Below, piece after piece: positions 1-8,524 of a stretch of 64,000 nucleotides of DNA. The position numbers and the translations under genes are program-made. The notes under the pieces are model-generated. The model was not told the DNA's origin. It saw only the letters and a program-made list of their open reading frames with translations, and made no database searches. The DNA lies in contig NZ_AQFT02000001.1 of NCBI RefSeq assembly GCF_000364225.2, positions 6,002,501-6,066,500 on the forward strand, written 5' to 3'. Position 1 is the stretch's first letter, and each line of letters begins with the position of its first letter. Source of the stretch: Eubacterium plexicaudatum ASF492. GTDB taxonomy: Bacteria; Bacillota; Clostridia; Lachnospirales; Lachnospiraceae.

Positions 1-1
1 G

Positions 2-403
2 TCATCAGCTGTTATTATTGTCATTGGTGATAGGACTGCATCACGGGAGGCTGGTAGTGCTTGCTCGCGTGAAAACAACAGTCAAGCAGAATGTCGATGT
101 ACGCCATATAAACAAAATGCCAATGGCTCTAAACCTTGTCGTGTATCATGGACTGTTCCTTCCGGAGAATCTAATGTTGGGAATATAAATAATTATTCTT
201 ATCTCAGGCACGAGTTTGAGCAAGCTAAAAAAAGCGGAAAGCCCATCATTGTTGTCTATAATTCATTACGCAAGGAATCAAGCTGGCTACCTTTCTATAT
301 GAAGGAATATGGATTAAATGCACAACCATTTTGGATAATAAATAATTTTGGTCAAAAGGTTGGAAACTATGATTACATAAAGAAGGCACTTGGATATGTG
401 TAA
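2..403 (+). CDS. thsB: TIR-like domain protein, C-terminal part (Thoeris ThsB-like)
   Basis: The reading frame is open from the window edge to a TAA, giving about 133 residues, so the N-terminus is missing. A hydrophobic strand followed by IGDRTAS, a later YLRHEFEQAKKSGKPIIVV block and a WLPF segment match the end of TIR-like (DUF1863-type) domains; the Glu in RHEFEQA is the likely catalytic residue. In Thoeris systems such proteins make an ADP-ribose-derived signal from NAD after phage infection (family knowledge). Its stop overlaps the start of the Macro-like gene, so the two are translationally coupled. The region is AT-rich, unlike the ICE beside it. The TIR assignment is moderately sure; the Thoeris role rests on the pairing. 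Confidence 0.6.
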   Translation, partial: SSAVIIVIGDRTASREAGSACSRENNSQAECRCTPYKQNANGSKPCRVSWTVPSGESNVGNINNYSYLRHEFEQAKKSGKPIIVVYNSLRKESSWLPFYMKEYGLNAQPFWIINNFGQKVGNYDYIKKALGYV

Positions 404-1217
404 ATATTTAAAGATATGCAGTGCATGGGCATTGAGTGCAATAACTATAATCTTCACTTTTATTCCAGAAAAATGTTTCAGCCAATATAAACTACCAATA
501 AATGTTTCCGAAGAAGTGCATATTATAATTAATCGTATTTTGACGTATATTATTATATTTGTAATATCAGCGGTATTATACCAATGGTACTTACAAACCA
601 GAAAGGAAGTCACTATAAAAGGTAAGAATTACCGTATTCAAATTGAATATGGAGATTTATTACAAAAACATGACTACAAAAAGGTAATTTCATTTGACGA
701 ATGTTTTACAACAAGTGTAGGCCCTGCTCCATCTGATGTAAATGCAGACTCTATTTGTGGGCAGTTTCTGCAAAGCCATCCTATTTCTGCACAAGAAATG
801 CAACTTTTGATTGATAAAGTACCTTTGAAACCGATGAGAAGTAAGTCAAAATTTCAAAGTAAAACAAGGTATGAATCTGGTAAGTTAGTACCATACAATG
901 ATTTTTTATTGATGTCATTTGCAAAGTTAAACGAAAACGGAAGAGGTGAAATGACCCATGATGACTTCCTTGATTGTCTGTCTCTGTTGTGGAAAGAGAT
1001 TGACACACATTACGGGCAAAAAAACGTATGTATATCCATTTTAGGTTCAGGTGTTACTTATATGGGAGATGAATCACTTTCACAGCAGAAATTACTAGAC
1101 ATCATAATTGCTTCGTATAAATTAAGTACTCATAAAATCAAACTTCCTTATCAGTTATTTATTATATGCAAAGAAAGTGATGATTTTTCTTTAAATAAAA
1201 TTGGAGAATCTATATAA
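396..1217 (+). CDS. thsA: Membrane-anchored Macro-like protein (DUF6430; type II Thoeris ThsA-like effector)
   Basis: About 273 residues. Two hydrophobic segments (about residues 9-27 and 45-65) come first, then a soluble domain with the Macro-like features YGDLL, a FDECFTTSVG strand, a GQFL motif, GSGVTYMG and an IIASYKLS helix. I recognise this as a DUF6430-type domain. In type II Thoeris a TIR enzyme signals to an effector built as transmembrane helices plus a Macro domain; this pair has that order. The ATG at 396 overlaps the TIR stop by 8 bases; a TTG at 390 is also possible. No start-site SD is obvious, consistent with coupling. The effector role is inference. Confidence 0.6.
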   Translation: MCKYLKICSAWALSAITIIFTFIPEKCFSQYKLPINVSEEVHIIINRILTYIIIFVISAVLYQWYLQTRKEVTIKGKNYRIQIEYGDLLQKHDYKKVISFDECFTTSVGPAPSDVNADSICGQFLQSHPISAQEMQLLIDKVPLKPMRSKSKFQSKTRYESGKLVPYNDFLLMSFAKLNENGRGEMTHDDFLDCLSLLWKEIDTHYGQKNVCISILGSGVTYMGDESLSQQKLLDIIIASYKLSTHKIKLPYQLFIICKESDDFSLNKIGESI

Positions 1218-1272
1218 AATTAGAGAATCTATTATTGGCTACATAAAACAAACATACCAGCTTCAGTTTATC

Positions 1273-1301
1273 GGACAGTTATCCATTACAGATAACTGTC
1301 C
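1273..1301. terminator. Perfect 11-bp inverted repeat after the Thoeris-like pair
   Basis: Arms 1273-1283 and 1291-1301 are exact reverse complements around a 7-base loop, 55 bases after the stop of the Macro-like gene. The following T content is weak (ATTTAAT), so this may be a terminator or part of an element boundary. Just upstream, 1197-1213 and 1216-1232 form a near-identical 17-base tandem repeat spanning the stop codon. Confidence 0.45.
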
Positions 1302-1360
1302 ATTTAATAGGCGCACAAAAACACCAAACTAAAAAATATCAGCCATACTCAAAAATTGCA

Positions 1361-1502
1361 CAGTGGAAATGTGCATAACCGGCCATTCCGCCATGGAAAA
1401 CGCCGTTCACAGCCCATGGAAAAGTAAAAAGAACTTTCCCACAGCCTGCAAACAGCGTTTCCCACAGCTCCATAAGATGGCCGGTTATACACATTCCCAC
1501 TG
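1361..1502 (-). ncRNA. 142-nt hairpin RNA candidate at the 3' end of the relaxase transcript
   Basis: Read on the minus strand the segment folds into one long hairpin. The outer arms are 1361-1386 and 1477-1502 (26 pairs), then a small internal loop, then inner arms 1391-1425 and 1433-1467 (35 positions) around a short T-rich loop. Of 61 positions, 49 are Watson-Crick, 11 are G-U and one is a mismatch on the minus strand. On the plus strand the same 11 would be A-C mismatches. A short T run follows about 7 nt after the 3' arm. It begins about 36 nt past the relaxase stop. It may end or protect the ICE transcript; the function is unknown. Confidence 0.6.
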
Positions 1503-1538
1503 CGCCGAAGGCTGCTGAATCCATCCCTTTCCTTCCTG

Positions 1539-2990
1539 TCATAAGAGCGGATCAGTGCGGTTCGCTGTCTCTTTTTCCTTCTCCGGTGTTTCCCTGTTTT
1601 CTTTCTCCTTCTCTTTTTCCTTTTCCTCATACCCCAGCAGCCGTGCAACATTGGCCTTCGCCATCTGCAGGTCTTTCATTTCCTGACGGACAGCGGAGTA
1701 TTCCGGGTACAGCTTTTTCTTTTCCGCCAGCAGCCCGGCATACTCTGTCTGGATACTTTTCACCGCGGGCAGCTTCTTGATCCCCATCTCGTCAAAGGCT
1801 TTCTTCGCCGCCTTATGGAGCAGGATATCCCCCTCATGCTCCGCTAGGAATTTCTTGGAGTATCCGGCCTTCCGGTATGCCACATAGACCTCACGGGTCT
1901 TGGCATAGTTGATGATATGTTTCCGCAGGGTGTTCAGCTCCGCCATTCGCGCATCCGCCGCCTTGATCTGGCCGGACAGCTCATGGAACCGGGCCGTAAC
2001 CTCGTCTGTCTTTTTGCAGAGCGTCCCATAGTCTAACAGCTTATGCTCCGTCAGGAAGTTCAGCGTCTGCGCCATCTGTTTCAGATTAAATCCCTGCGCC
2101 CACCTTGCATATCCGGCTCCTTTTCCCTCCGCAAGTTTGGCCTGGATATCCACCAGCAGATTGATATGCTGGTTCTGGATTTTCTTTGCCTTTTTCCGTT
2201 CGGGGGAGAGCTGCTTTTCTCCCACAATGACAGCAAGAATATCCCCCTCGGAATATCCTTCTTTCAGGGAACGCAGCCTTGTAAATTTTTTCTGCCCCGG
2301 CCCTTTAAAGGCTGGCTGTTTCCCGGCCTTGTATTCGTACCCGGCATCCGCCATCAGCTTTAAGAAGGCTTGATAGTCCTTCGGCTTTTCTGCCAGCGCC
2401 GCGTCAATGGCCAGCCGGAGTTTATCTTGAAAAGAGGGAGCTTTTTTATCCCCCAGCCACTTGCCGTAATGGGTTTTTCCGGTCTTTGGATTCTCCACAA
2501 CCGAAAGATTATTTTCCAGGCACAGCTTGTCACTGGCCCGGCGCAGGGCAAAGCTGGAGCCGATAAAATTCCGGTACTTATGCTTTCCGTCCATGCAGGT
2601 GGAATTATAAATGATATGCGTATGGATATGGGCGTGGTCGATATGGGTGGCCACGACAAACTGGTGCTTTCCCTTCGTCCAGCTCATGGCCAGTTCATAG
2701 CCGATCTTCTGCGCCAGCTCCGGGGTGATCTCTCCCGGCTTGAAGGACTGGCGGATCTGATAGAGCAGCACATCATTCTCCGGGATCTCCCTGCCGGTGT
2801 AATCCGCATAGGCCCGTTTGGTCAGCAGCATTTCATTGGCGGCGGTGGCCGGATCGCAGCCATAGGTGGTCACTAATTCCGTTCCTAGCGTCTTGTCCGG
2901 GTTGATGGCATAATCAATCCGCTCCTGAACCGTATAGGCCACGGATTGATTTTTAATCTTGTGCATGGGGATAAGGCGTGTCGTTGCCAT
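1539..2990 (-). CDS. MobA/MobL-type conjugative relaxase
   Basis: 483 residues. This enzyme should nick the ICE at oriT and stay bound to the 5' end for transfer. The metal-binding three-His motif is clear at residues 115-126 (THIDHAHIHTHI), with candidate catalytic Tyr residues near positions 19 and 27. The middle is helical and the C-terminus is a Lys/Glu-rich charged tail. The ATG follows a strong AGGAGG. It is the last gene of the leftward ICE operon, as in related CTn-type elements, and mobC lies two genes upstream. No oriT was identified. The family call is firm. Confidence 0.9.
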   Translation of the reverse strand: MATTRLIPMHKIKNQSVAYTVQERIDYAINPDKTLGTELVTTYGCDPATAANEMLLTKRAYADYTGREIPENDVLLYQIRQSFKPGEITPELAQKIGYELAMSWTKGKHQFVVATHIDHAHIHTHIIYNSTCMDGKHKYRNFIGSSFALRRASDKLCLENNLSVVENPKTGKTHYGKWLGDKKAPSFQDKLRLAIDAALAEKPKDYQAFLKLMADAGYEYKAGKQPAFKGPGQKKFTRLRSLKEGYSEGDILAVIVGEKQLSPERKKAKKIQNQHINLLVDIQAKLAEGKGAGYARWAQGFNLKQMAQTLNFLTEHKLLDYGTLCKKTDEVTARFHELSGQIKAADARMAELNTLRKHIINYAKTREVYVAYRKAGYSKKFLAEHEGDILLHKAAKKAFDEMGIKKLPAVKSIQTEYAGLLAEKKKLYPEYSAVRQEMKDLQMAKANVARLLGYEEKEKEKEKENRETPEKEKETANRTDPLL

Positions 2991-3025
2991 GGTTCAGACC
3001 TCCTTCCCTTCGTTTCCTCCACAGG

Positions 3026-3049
3026 AAAAGCCAGCCTCCCCCGGCTGGC
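3026..3049 (-). terminator. Intrinsic terminator before the relaxase gene
   Basis: Arms 3030-3036 and 3043-3049 (GCCAGCC/GGCTGGC) pair perfectly and on the minus strand are followed by TTTT. It lies between the small gene ending at 3066 and the relaxase start at 2990. Confidence 0.6.
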
Positions 3050-3065
3050 CTCTTTAAAACAATTT

Positions 3066-3371
3066 TCATTTTCTTTTGGCCTCCTTCCATTTTTCCAGAT
3101 AGGGCCTGCACAGTTCCTCCGCCTTTTTCGTATCTTCCGGGGTCAGCTCCCGGCAGCCTTTTGTCAGACGATTTTCATGGAAACTCTGGCAGTCCTCCAG
3201 AAGCCGGTCAAACAGTTCTTCCGGGGTCTGGCAGAGATACCCGTCCTCACAGTAGGGGAGATTGTCATACCATATGATCCGAAGATAGCCCTTTTTCGTT
3301 TTCACCACTTCCAGATCCTTGTCCTGTTCCATATAATCTTCAAATATTTTAAAAACCTGTTCAAATGTCAT
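3066..3371 (-). CDS. Conserved hypothetical ICE protein, 101 aa
   Basis: The frame is open from 3560, but the upstream part overlaps a terminator and reads as non-coding Arg-rich sequence, so the ATG at 3371 is preferred; an AGGAGC lies about 13 bases before it. The protein starts MTFEQVFKIFEDYM, is acidic and helical, and ends Lys-rich. No catalytic motif is visible. It sits between mobC and the relaxase, a usual place for an accessory mobilisation protein, but I do not assign a function. Confidence 0.6.
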   Translation of the reverse strand: MTFEQVFKIFEDYMEQDKDLEVVKTKKGYLRIIWYDNLPYCEDGYLCQTPEELFDRLLEDCQSFHENRLTKGCRELTPEDTKKAEELCRPYLEKWKEAKRK

Positions 3372-3457
3372 GCCCTGTGTTCCGCTCCTTCCTGATCGCT
3401 GCCTACATTTTAACTGCCCTTTTTTCTGTCTGCAAGGTTGCCGCCGTGCCGGAAAAG

Positions 3458-3505
3458 AAAAAAGCGGAGGGAGAGCAGCCCGGATTCTGGCCGTTCTCCC
3501 TCCGT
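3458..3505 (-). terminator. Intrinsic terminator after mobC
   Basis: Arms 3464-3474 and 3495-3505 form an 11-bp GC-rich stem (one wobble at the base) followed on the minus strand by six T. It lies 20 bases after the mobC stop and separates mobC from the next gene. Confidence 0.75.
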
Positions 3506-3525
3506 TTTGGGGGTCTAAGCCCCAT

Positions 3526-3864
3526 TTATGGAATCCTGCCAAGACAGGACAATATCTCATTCACCCCGTCCCAAAGCTCCTTCTGTTTTTGGAGAATATC
3601 CTCCAAATCTGTGTCGTAGATATTCCCGGTCTCATGCACACGGCGGGCCACCTGGTTGATGTTGTTGCTGGTGCGCCGCAGGAGGGAGAGCAGTTCGGTA
3701 AGCTCCGGCAGATCCAGCTTCACGATATATCCGTCCACCGCCATCTTGCGGAGATATACCCCCAGGTTGTTCGTGCCGAGCTGGGCCATCTTCTGGCGGA
3801 TCAGTTCCCGCTCATGCTCCGTCACCATGAAATGAAGCTGCACCGTCCGTTTCCGGTGGGCCAT
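3526..3864 (-). CDS. mobC: MobC-like relaxosome accessory protein
   Basis: 112 residues. MobC-type proteins bind near oriT and help the relaxase open the DNA. The basic N-terminus (MAHRKRTVQLHFMVTEHE), the LRKMAVDGYI segment and the LRRTSNNINQVARRVHETGNIY block are the usual family landmarks. Its start overlaps the stop of the upstream DUF3848 gene by one base (ATGA type), so the two are coupled. It is followed by an intrinsic terminator. The call is fairly sure. Confidence 0.8.
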   Translation of the reverse strand: MAHRKRTVQLHFMVTEHERELIRQKMAQLGTNNLGVYLRKMAVDGYIVKLDLPELTELLSLLRRTSNNINQVARRVHETGNIYDTDLEDILQKQKELWDGVNEILSCLGRIP

Positions 3865-4367
3865 CAGCGCACCTCCCGTTCCGGTTTCTTCTTTTTCTCC
3901 GTGCTGGGGGCCTGCTTTGCCGCTGCCTTTTGGAGATTTTCCCGCACGGACTGGCGGGGCTTTTTGTCTGTCCGGCTCTTGGCTTTGTCTTTGGGGAGCG
4001 GCTGGGAATGGCCCATCCCGTTATCCGTGCCGGGGAGAGCCGCAGGCTGCTGTCTGGCCTCGGCTTTTATAACGGCATTGGCCCGGCAGACTACCGTATC
4101 AAAGACCGTATCCATGTAGTCCGTTTCCCTCTGTTCAAATTCTTTGAATATATCCGCCAGGGGGCCGGGAGATTTCAAAAGGGCCTCGGCCTGGGCATTC
4201 GTCAAATCGTGGTATTCCAAAGACAGGAGTATATCCTCCCGCACAACATATTCATAGGAGTGCTTCAAGATCTCCTCCGGCGGCTGATCCAGCAGCCATT
4301 TCCGGTAGGTTTCCTGCTCCGCGAATACTTTTTCATAAAGGGCTGTATTCTTTTCTTCGTTGGTCAT
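3864..4367 (-). CDS. DUF3848-like ICE protein
   Basis: 167 residues. The first 110 residues are acidic and helical with the PPEEILKHSYEYVVREDILLSLEY stretch seen in DUF3848 proteins (written here in pieces: PPEEILKHSYEY, then VVREDILLSLEY). The last 60 residues are Lys/Pro-rich and look disordered. It lies directly between the methylase-helicase gene and mobC, with junctions of only a base or so. The family's function is not known to me; a role in mobilisation or in supporting the large protein is a guess from position. Confidence 0.6.
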   Translation of the reverse strand: MTNEEKNTALYEKVFAEQETYRKWLLDQPPEEILKHSYEYVVREDILLSLEYHDLTNAQAEALLKSPGPLADIFKEFEQRETDYMDTVFDTVVCRANAVIKAEARQQPAALPGTDNGMGHSQPLPKDKAKSRTDKKPRQSVRENLQKAAAKQAPSTEKKKKPEREVR

Positions 4368-4368
4368 A

Positions 4369-6498
4369 TTATCTTACCTCCGTTTCTTTTTTGTGGGCCT
4401 TGTCCGGCATAGTGCGGACAGGCGGTGGCGATGATTTCAATTTATCCAGGACAGAGGGCCTCTCTGCCTTTGCCTGCCGCTTTGAGACCTGCGGCACAGG
4501 GCATTTGGTGTCTATATCCAGAAGGGCATTGAGCTGTGCAAGGCGGGCGCTCTTTTCCTGAAGTTCTGTCTCCTGAAGGAATGGCTTTCCCAGCTCCGCC
4601 TTGGCCGCCGCCTGCTGCTGGTACAGGTTGTCGAGCTGGGCCTGCACGGACTTTAGTCGATCCGGTACGGCCTCCAGCGCATGGTCGATCCGGGTTAAGT
4701 TGCCGCGGGCATCGGTTCCCAATTCCGCCTGGTGGGTCATGGCTCCTTTTAAGATCAAGTCCACACGAAAACCGTTAAAGGAGAGGCTCATGTTCAGGCC
4801 CCGGTAGCTGCCGATCTCCATGGTGTCCCCACTTTTCAGCTCCTTGCAGGCTTCTAAAATGGCAGCCCCGGCATTGTCCTTGTCCGTCAGGGCATCCCCC
4901 CGGATCACCATCCCGGCAAATTCCCCTTCCGGGGGTTGGTGGGCGGCCAAAGTCTCCATGTCCTGCTTTAGTCCGGTGATAAATCCTTTGTTCTGCTCGA
5001 TCTGCTCCGGGAAATATTTCAGCAGACTGTCCTCCAGCCGGTATTGCTGGCTTTGGTGGTTGGCCTTTAAGAGCTTGAGCCGCGACACTTCGATGTCCAG
5101 ATCCATCTTTTCCTTGATCCTTGGGTCGCCTGCGCACAGTGCCTTGATCTCCGCATAGGAGAGGGCGGTCTCGTCAATGTCCTCACAGGAGCGCACCGGT
5201 GATTTTGAGGTCATGATCTGGGAAATGAATTTCTGCTTGTTCTCCACGGTCTGCCAGAGGTAGCTGTCGAAGGTTCCCTCCGTCACATACCGGTAGATAT
5301 GGACAGTCTTATTTTTATTCCCCTGCCGGACAATGCGCCCCTTTCGTTGTTCCAGATCTCCGGGCCGCCAGGGGCAGTCCAGGTCATGTAAAGCGATGAG
5401 CCGATCCTGGACGTTCATCCCCGCGCCCATCTTAAAAGTGCTGCCCATAAGGACACGCACCTGGCCGCTGCGTACCTTGGCAAACAGCTCCTTCTTCCGG
5501 GCCTCCGTATTGGCGTCATGGATAAAAGCGATCTCCGTTTCCGGTATGCCTTTTGCGATCAGCTTGTCGCGGATGTCATAGTAAATGGAAAAGGGCTTTT
5601 CCTCGTCTGCCGGTTCGGTCAGGGTTTCCAGCGCATGAAGCTCCGGGCTGTCCAGCTTTCCGGGGGACTTTGCCACCTTCCGGCCCGCTGTCCCTTTCGG
5701 TGTCGAAATATCACAAAACACGAGCTGGGTCAGCTTCTCCGCCTGCCCGTCCTGCCAGATCTGCGCGATATTTTCCACGCACTGATTGACCTTGCTGCTT
5801 GGGTCGTCCGGCAGGAGAGGGTTTAAGATCCGCTGGTCAAGTCCCAGCTTGCGCCCGTCACTGGTGATCTTGAGCATATTGTCTTTCCATGGCTCCACCT
5901 TGCCGGAATGGACTTCTGCAGCCCGCTCGGAAAGCTCCTGCACCATGGCCTGCTGGTGTTCCGTGGGGTGGGCCACTTCATTGTGGTATTCAACCTCCGG
6001 CGTGGGGAGGTTTAACTGGTCGGCGGTCTTGATGTCGGCGGCCTCCTTCCAGATGTTCATCAGTTCCGGCAGGTTGAAAAACTTGGCAAAACGGGTTCGC
6101 GCCCGGTAGCCGTTCCCTTCCGGGGCCAGCTCGATGGCGGTGGTCGTTTCTCCGAAAATGCTGGCCCAGTTGTCGAAATGGGTTAAGTGATTTCTTTGCA
6201 GCATATCATGCTGGAGATAGCGCATCATGGTGTAAAGCTCGGTCATGGAATTGCTGACCGGCGTCCCAGTGGCGAACACCACGCCCTTGCCTCCGGTCAG
6301 CTCGTCCAGATAGCGGCACTTTAAGAGCATATCCGAAGATTTCTGCGCCTCCGTGGTGGAAATGCCCGCCACGTTCCGCATTTTCGTGTATAAAAAAAGG
6401 TTCTTATAGCCGTGCGCCTCGTCCACAAAAAGACGGTCAACGCCCAACTGCTCAAAGGTAACGACATCGTAAGCGATGAATAACCTACCGTTCCACAT
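4369..6498 (-). CDS. Methylase-helicase, C-terminal fragment (helicase lobe 2)
   Basis: 709 residues in one frame. The first ten residues (MWNGRLFIAY) are encoded by the IS66 terminal repeat; native sequence starts at DVVTFEQLG. It holds the DEAH box (LFVDEAHGYKN), a helicase C-terminal domain with MGSTFKMGAGMNVQDR and QRKGRIVRQGN, then a coiled-coil-like tail. The ATG lies inside the IS end, so a truncated helicase lobe without the ATP-binding P loop could still be made if a transcript reads out of the IS. Confidence 0.75.
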   Translation of the reverse strand: MWNGRLFIAYDVVTFEQLGVDRLFVDEAHGYKNLFLYTKMRNVAGISTTEAQKSSDMLLKCRYLDELTGGKGVVFATGTPVSNSMTELYTMMRYLQHDMLQRNHLTHFDNWASIFGETTTAIELAPEGNGYRARTRFAKFFNLPELMNIWKEAADIKTADQLNLPTPEVEYHNEVAHPTEHQQAMVQELSERAAEVHSGKVEPWKDNMLKITSDGRKLGLDQRILNPLLPDDPSSKVNQCVENIAQIWQDGQAEKLTQLVFCDISTPKGTAGRKVAKSPGKLDSPELHALETLTEPADEEKPFSIYYDIRDKLIAKGIPETEIAFIHDANTEARKKELFAKVRSGQVRVLMGSTFKMGAGMNVQDRLIALHDLDCPWRPGDLEQRKGRIVRQGNKNKTVHIYRYVTEGTFDSYLWQTVENKQKFISQIMTSKSPVRSCEDIDETALSYAEIKALCAGDPRIKEKMDLDIEVSRLKLLKANHQSQQYRLEDSLLKYFPEQIEQNKGFITGLKQDMETLAAHQPPEGEFAGMVIRGDALTDKDNAGAAILEACKELKSGDTMEIGSYRGLNMSLSFNGFRVDLILKGAMTHQAELGTDARGNLTRIDHALEAVPDRLKSVQAQLDNLYQQQAAAKAELGKPFLQETELQEKSARLAQLNALLDIDTKCPVPQVSKRQAKAERPSVLDKLKSSPPPVRTMPDKAHKKETEVR
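6461..6468. repeat. 8-bp target-site duplication, left copy (IS66)
   Basis: ACGACATC at 6461-6468 is repeated exactly at 9444-9451, flanking the two ends of the IS66 element. Eight bases is the normal IS66 duplication size. Joining the flanks restores the helicase frame DDVVTFEQLG. Confidence 0.95.
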
Positions 6499-6523
6499 AT
6501 GTTCCGTTTAGGTGTAAAATAGT

Positions 6524-8257
6524 CTATATTGGCAATTGAGGTTTGTTTTCAGGTGTTATCGCTTCAACATCGATCAGTCCTGTGCAGCGTTCTTTGATAA
6601 AATCACTCCACGGAAGAAGCGTTTTAACTGCATTAGGATCATCTTTATGCTCAGGCATGTACAGCAGCAGGACATAAAGGTATTGGAATACATTCAGCTT
6701 ATTGGCTTTTGCGGTTTCTATTATACTGTAAACAAGCGCACTTGCTTCTGCCCCAGCCGCAGATGTGTGGAACAGCGAGTTCTTCCTGCCAATAGCATAC
6801 GATTTTGCGCAGCGTTCGGCTCTATTATTAGAAAGTTCGCATCTGCCGTCCAGCATATAGCTCTGTAGTGTCTCTCTGTGGTTTATTGAATAATTGACGG
6901 CTTTTTCCAGCTTGCTGCCGCCAAGCGGTTTTAGGGCTTCAATCCATGACCAGAACTTTTCCCAGACAGGTGCCTCCTTTTCCAGCCGTTTTTCCTGGCG
7001 CTTTTCTGGGCCCATGCCTTTCAGCCCTTTTTCAATGAAAAAGAGCTTGTTGAAAAACACGAGGCCGATCTCAGCCGGGATCATGTTTTCCATCTGTTCC
7101 GGATCCGGAAGCGGGATGTCTTTTACATCCGTTTCTGAATTTATGTCCAGCAGCTTCAGCTTTTTCCGCCGTTCTGCCGGGAGGGCTTCGTAAAATTTTC
7201 TGCGGCAGTGCGCAGAGCATACGGCAAGGACCACATCCTCCACCTGGTTATAGCCGCTGTACCCATCGCACTGCACGATGCCGGAAAAACCCTCCAGGAA
7301 AGCTTTTGGGAAAACGCCGCTGCGCCCCGCCTGGTATTCATAGAGTACGATCGGCGCCAGGCCGTCGCTCCCGCTTAAATACATCCACATGTATGATATA
7401 GATTCCGCGGCTTTCCCCTTTTCGTGCAGCACCTGGCAGGTTGTTTCATCCGCATGGATAATATCCCTTTGCAGGAGGAGCCGGTGCATTTGGTCATATA
7501 CCGGCTGGAAATATTCCATGGCACATTTTATATACCAGTTTGCCATGGTTTCACGCGGCAGCTCCAATCCAAGCTGGGCCATGCAGGCCTCCTGGCGGTA
7601 GTATGGGACGCTTACAAAACTTTTTTCAAACATGACGTACGCAACAACAGACGGCGACGCCGGGCTGTGCGCCATAAGCGGTACAGGCGTCTGCGCCTGC
7701 ACGATTGTGCCGTCGCCGTCTTTACGGCATTCCGGGCAGATCAGTTCTTCCTGCATATAGCGGACACGCTCCACTTTTGCCGGGGTTATGCGCAGTTCTG
7801 TGCGGACTTGTTTATACCCAAGCAGGATCATTTGCGCATTGCAGTACGGGCAGAGCCGGTCCTTATCCGGGACAGGGATTATGACATCGCGGACAGGGAT
7901 GTCCGCATAACGCTCATCCCTCGTGGCTTTCTTCTTTTTCGTCCGGGTGTGTTCCTTCACCGTTGTTTTTGCAGGCGGGTTTTCCGGTTCATCCCCGGCA
8001 CTGGCTGGCGGAGTTTTTGTCTTCTCGCTTTTTGTGCCGAACAGCTGGCGCTTAAATTCTTCAAGCGTTTCCTCCAGGCCGGACTTTAAAAGGCGCAGTT
8101 CATCCACAAGGGCGCGCAGTTGTGCTATGTCCTGCTCCTGCTCCAGGATGCGTGCGTCCTGGGACTGTATATGTATTTTCTGCTGTTCCACCATTGTTTC
8201 CAGCAGCCGGATATAGTCTTCCATATTAACTGGCATGTGTACCCTCCGTGTTTCCAT
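6524..8257 (-). CDS. tnpC: IS66 transposase (TnpC, DDE)
   Basis: 577 residues, full length for the family. A coiled-coil N-terminus with the LRLLKSGLEETLEEFKRQLFG stretch (leucine-rich, here residues about 54-74) is followed by a zinc-binding module (CPYC and CPEC pairs), the central DDE domain beginning near IIHADETTCQVL and QCDGYSGYN, and the conserved C-terminal SNNRAERCAKSYAIGRKN block that carries the catalytic Glu. It catalyses strand transfer of the element. Confidence 0.95.
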   Translation of the reverse strand: METRRVHMPVNMEDYIRLLETMVEQQKIHIQSQDARILEQEQDIAQLRALVDELRLLKSGLEETLEEFKRQLFGTKSEKTKTPPASAGDEPENPPAKTTVKEHTRTKKKKATRDERYADIPVRDVIIPVPDKDRLCPYCNAQMILLGYKQVRTELRITPAKVERVRYMQEELICPECRKDGDGTIVQAQTPVPLMAHSPASPSVVAYVMFEKSFVSVPYYRQEACMAQLGLELPRETMANWYIKCAMEYFQPVYDQMHRLLLQRDIIHADETTCQVLHEKGKAAESISYMWMYLSGSDGLAPIVLYEYQAGRSGVFPKAFLEGFSGIVQCDGYSGYNQVEDVVLAVCSAHCRRKFYEALPAERRKKLKLLDINSETDVKDIPLPDPEQMENMIPAEIGLVFFNKLFFIEKGLKGMGPEKRQEKRLEKEAPVWEKFWSWIEALKPLGGSKLEKAVNYSINHRETLQSYMLDGRCELSNNRAERCAKSYAIGRKNSLFHTSAAGAEASALVYSIIETAKANKLNVFQYLYVLLLYMPEHKDDPNAVKTLLPWSDFIKERCTGLIDVEAITPENKPQLPI

Positions 8258-8385
8258 TTACTTACATTATAAGGAAACGCGGGGATGAAATCAAACCGAC
8301 CATACCTGCGCGATAGGCACAATGACGGACTGGAAACTGCCGCCAGATACAGGAAAAAGGCTTAAAAACAGCATTTTTCATGCAG

Positions 8386-8461
8386 GTTATCCACAGTTTT
8401 GCGGCCTGGCGCTGCGTTATGCGTGGACAGCATCCCGGAAAAAAACAGCGTCGTGGATAAC
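8386..8461. repeat. Inverted 9-mers resembling DnaA boxes inside IS66
   Basis: GTTATCCAC at 8386-8394 and GTGGATAAC at 8453-8461 are exact inverted copies. The first sits in TTATCCACA (8387-8395), a consensus DnaA box. They lie in the 267-bp gap between tnpB and tnpC, where I see no convincing gene. They may only be a chance hairpin. Confidence 0.4.
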
Positions 8462-8524
8462 ATTCCCTGGCGGCTTGCGGCGCTGGAAAATAAATTTTTA
8501 AATTTCTACATAATGCACAAAAGT

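Noticed and set aside
1197-1232. 17-bp tandem repeat at the end of the Macro-like gene as an ICE attachment site
   Set aside because: No matching copy was found near the right ICE end (36.6-36.8 kb), so an att role cannot be supported.
1339-1651. Short minus-strand frames after the relaxase
   Set aside because: They lie across the hairpin RNA candidate and the relaxase 3' end, with no SD and Arg/Cys-rich shadow-like composition.
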